A stretch of DNA of 6,898 nucleotides from contig DAICZO010000342.1 in NCBI GenBank assembly GCA_027311125.1, forward strand, positions 1-6,898. The letters run 5' to 3'. Made by a program: the position numbers and the translations under genes. Of this stretch, positions 6,274 through 6,898 are shown one piece after another. The stretch's first letter is position 1. The number at the start of each line of letters is the position of its first letter. Source of the DNA: Acidobacteriaceae bacterium (GTDB lineage: Bacteria > Acidobacteriota > Terriglobia > Terriglobales > Acidobacteriaceae). Under the pieces are notes generated by a model. It had not been told where the DNA came from. It saw only the letters and a list, made by a program, of their open reading frames with translations, and ran no database searches.

Positions 6274-6507
6274 CCAAGAGAAGACGATCCGCAACACCAA
6301 CAAAACCAGCACAACTCTCCCACACCGCAGGAACCAGCGACTCACCCACCATTCGTGCAAAGCTGAAAAATAATCGGTCGGCACTAGGGGACGATTTTCG
6401 AACTTTTCAGTAATCCGGATCGGCTTTTAGGCACCAATAATGCTCTTGTGCTGCCGCTCAAACCGAGTGTGCAGTTCTGAAAGCCGTTTGCACGTTTGGG
6501 AGACAAC

Positions 6508-6669
6508 ATGACACGATTCCTTCACCTGTATCAGAGACACTTCCTTCTGCAATGTGCAGTTGCACAGACCACAGTAGATCTATGCGGCCTCCCATATCAA
6601 ACTAGGTTACGGAGTAGAGAAGAATTGCACGTAATCACAGACGCTAGAACCTCAAAACCTCTGGAGTAG
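6508..6669 (+). CDS. Possible small ORF, 53 residues, unknown
   Basis: ATG at 6508 is preceded by GGGAG (6498-6502) at a 5-nt spacing, a near-ideal ribosome-binding site, and the frame runs to TAG at 6667-6669. The product starts MTRFLHLYQRHFLLQC and includes two Cys; it has no evident signal peptide, TM segment or known motif. Its codon use is mixed and unlike the C-ending bias of the genes to the left, and the surrounding DNA looks non-coding, so chance is more likely than not. Confidence 0.2.
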   Translation: MTRFLHLYQRHFLLQCAVAQTTVDLCGLPYQTRLRSREELHVITDARTSKPLE

Positions 6670-6673
6670 AACC

Positions 6674-6729
6674 AAAAACAGTTAGACACCCTGAGTTGCT
6701 CCGTCAAAACTCTCCCTCTACGGACTCAG
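6674..6729 (-). terminator. Bulged hairpin plus T-run downstream of the right-edge minus-strand gene
   Basis: CTGAG (6691-6695) pairs with CTCAG (6725-6729) and TCCGT (6700-6704) with ACGGA (6720-6724), giving ten base pairs broken by a 4-nt bulge (6696-6699) around a 15-nt loop. Read on the minus strand, a run of five T follows at 6678-6674. It lies 24 bp after the stop of the gene at 6753-6898. The 12-nt gap before the T-run is longer than usual. Confidence 0.4.
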
Positions 6730-6752
6730 TTCGAAACAGTTGTTGAGCTGTG

Positions 6753-6898
6753 TCAGTTCACAGTAAGGGAGAAGGTTGTACTGTGCTGCAGCGATCCAGC
6801 CGTAGCAGTTACTGTGACTCTCGAAGTAACGGGTTGAGTTGCGACAGGCGACATGCTGGGAATCGTCTTGCTGCCGCAACCGTTGAGCATGCTCAAGC
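6753..6898 (-). CDS. C-terminal end of an Ig-like/VCBS-type repeat surface or lipoprotein, truncated by window edge
   Basis: On the minus strand the frame is open from the right edge to TGA at 6753-6755, giving the last 47 residues. They contain LNGCGSK followed by a short linker and SRVTVTATAGSLQHSTTFSLTVN, ending in the stop. The alternating Thr/Val pattern with 'TVTATAGS...STTF.LTV' is the last strand pair of bacterial Ig-like repeats; from memory, many acidobacterial exported proteins end with a 'CG...' segment and just this tail. Most of the gene lies to the right, so its size, export signal and other domains are unknown. Codon use (ACT, ACA, GCT, GTT) is much less C-biased than in the genes to the left, as is common for surface repeat proteins or acquired genes. 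Confidence 0.65.
   Translation of the reverse strand, partial: LSMLNGCGSKTIPSMSPVATQPVTSRVTVTATAGSLQHSTTFSLTVN

Larger units (their letters stand above)
6240..6752. other. Lower-GC intergenic stretch with repeated TGCA motifs; no recognised gene
   Basis: Base composition falls visibly from the C-rich pattern to the left. No recognisable protein, tRNA or rRNA is seen on either strand. TGCA occurs about seven times between 6350 and 6640, within repeated words: TGTGCAGTT at 6468 and 6553, TTGCACGT at 6488 and 6625, and a perfect TGTGCA-GT-TGCACA inverted repeat at 6553-6566. CTGAAAA (6363-6369) and TTTTCAG (6404-6410) can pair around AATCG/CGATT. It may be a regulatory or non-coding RNA region, or remains of a decayed insertion. 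Confidence 0.5.

Noticed and set aside
6191..6373. 60-codon plus-strand frame overlapping the start of the minus-strand membrane protein
   Set aside because: No ribosome-binding site, no homology-like pattern, and it covers the likely promoter of the minus-strand gene.
6458..6595. 45-codon minus-strand ORF beginning MGGRIDLLW
   Set aside because: No convincing ribosome-binding site and no motif; overlaps the slightly better plus-strand small ORF.

Overview
The window reads as a chromosomal segment from a GC-rich, C-ending-codon Gram-negative soil bacterium. The best fit is Acidobacteriota (Terriglobia/Acidobacteriales type). This is inferred from a Tat-exported Gfo/Idh/MocA oxidoreductase beside a secreted VCBS/FG-GAP propeller, an OB-fold-like secreted protein, a membrane-anchored NTF2-like protein, and the C-terminus of an Ig-like repeat protein ending in a 'TVTATAGS..HSTTFSLTVN' style tail. 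No search was run, so the lineage is inference.

Layout, left to right. (1) 1-1188 (+): C-terminal half of a xanthine dehydrogenase/aldehyde oxidoreductase large (molybdopterin) subunit, cut by the window start and followed by a strong 12-bp hairpin. (2) 1189-1466: a short regulatory gap holding a CRP/FNR-type inverted repeat and a possible leader hairpin. (3) 1467-2575 (+): two exported proteins 20 bp apart, a Gln-rich coiled-coil protein and a probable small OB-fold protein. (4) 2692-5383 (+): a Tat-signal Gfo/Idh/MocA oxidoreductase interrupted by one in-frame TAA, then an exported seven-motif calcium-type VCBS/FG-GAP propeller. A perfect 9-bp hairpin sits exactly on the oxidoreductase stop codon between them. 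(5) 5421-5453: a hairpin between convergent genes. (6) 5472-6188 (-): a one-TM membrane-anchored protein with an NTF2-like region. (7) 6198-6752: a lower-GC, non-coding-looking stretch rich in TGCA motifs, with a possible 53-residue small ORF. (8) 6753-6898 (-): the last 47 residues of an Ig-like-domain protein, running off the right edge.

The oxidoreductase/propeller pair fits periplasmic processing of a sugar or glycan-derived compound; the substrate cannot be told from sequence. The most notable point is the lone TAA replacing the Glu of the family's E-K-P motif inside an otherwise intact 440-codon frame. It is either a very young pseudogene, a sequencing or assembly error, or a readthrough/reinitiation case. 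I see no clear new defence, mobile or CRISPR-like system.
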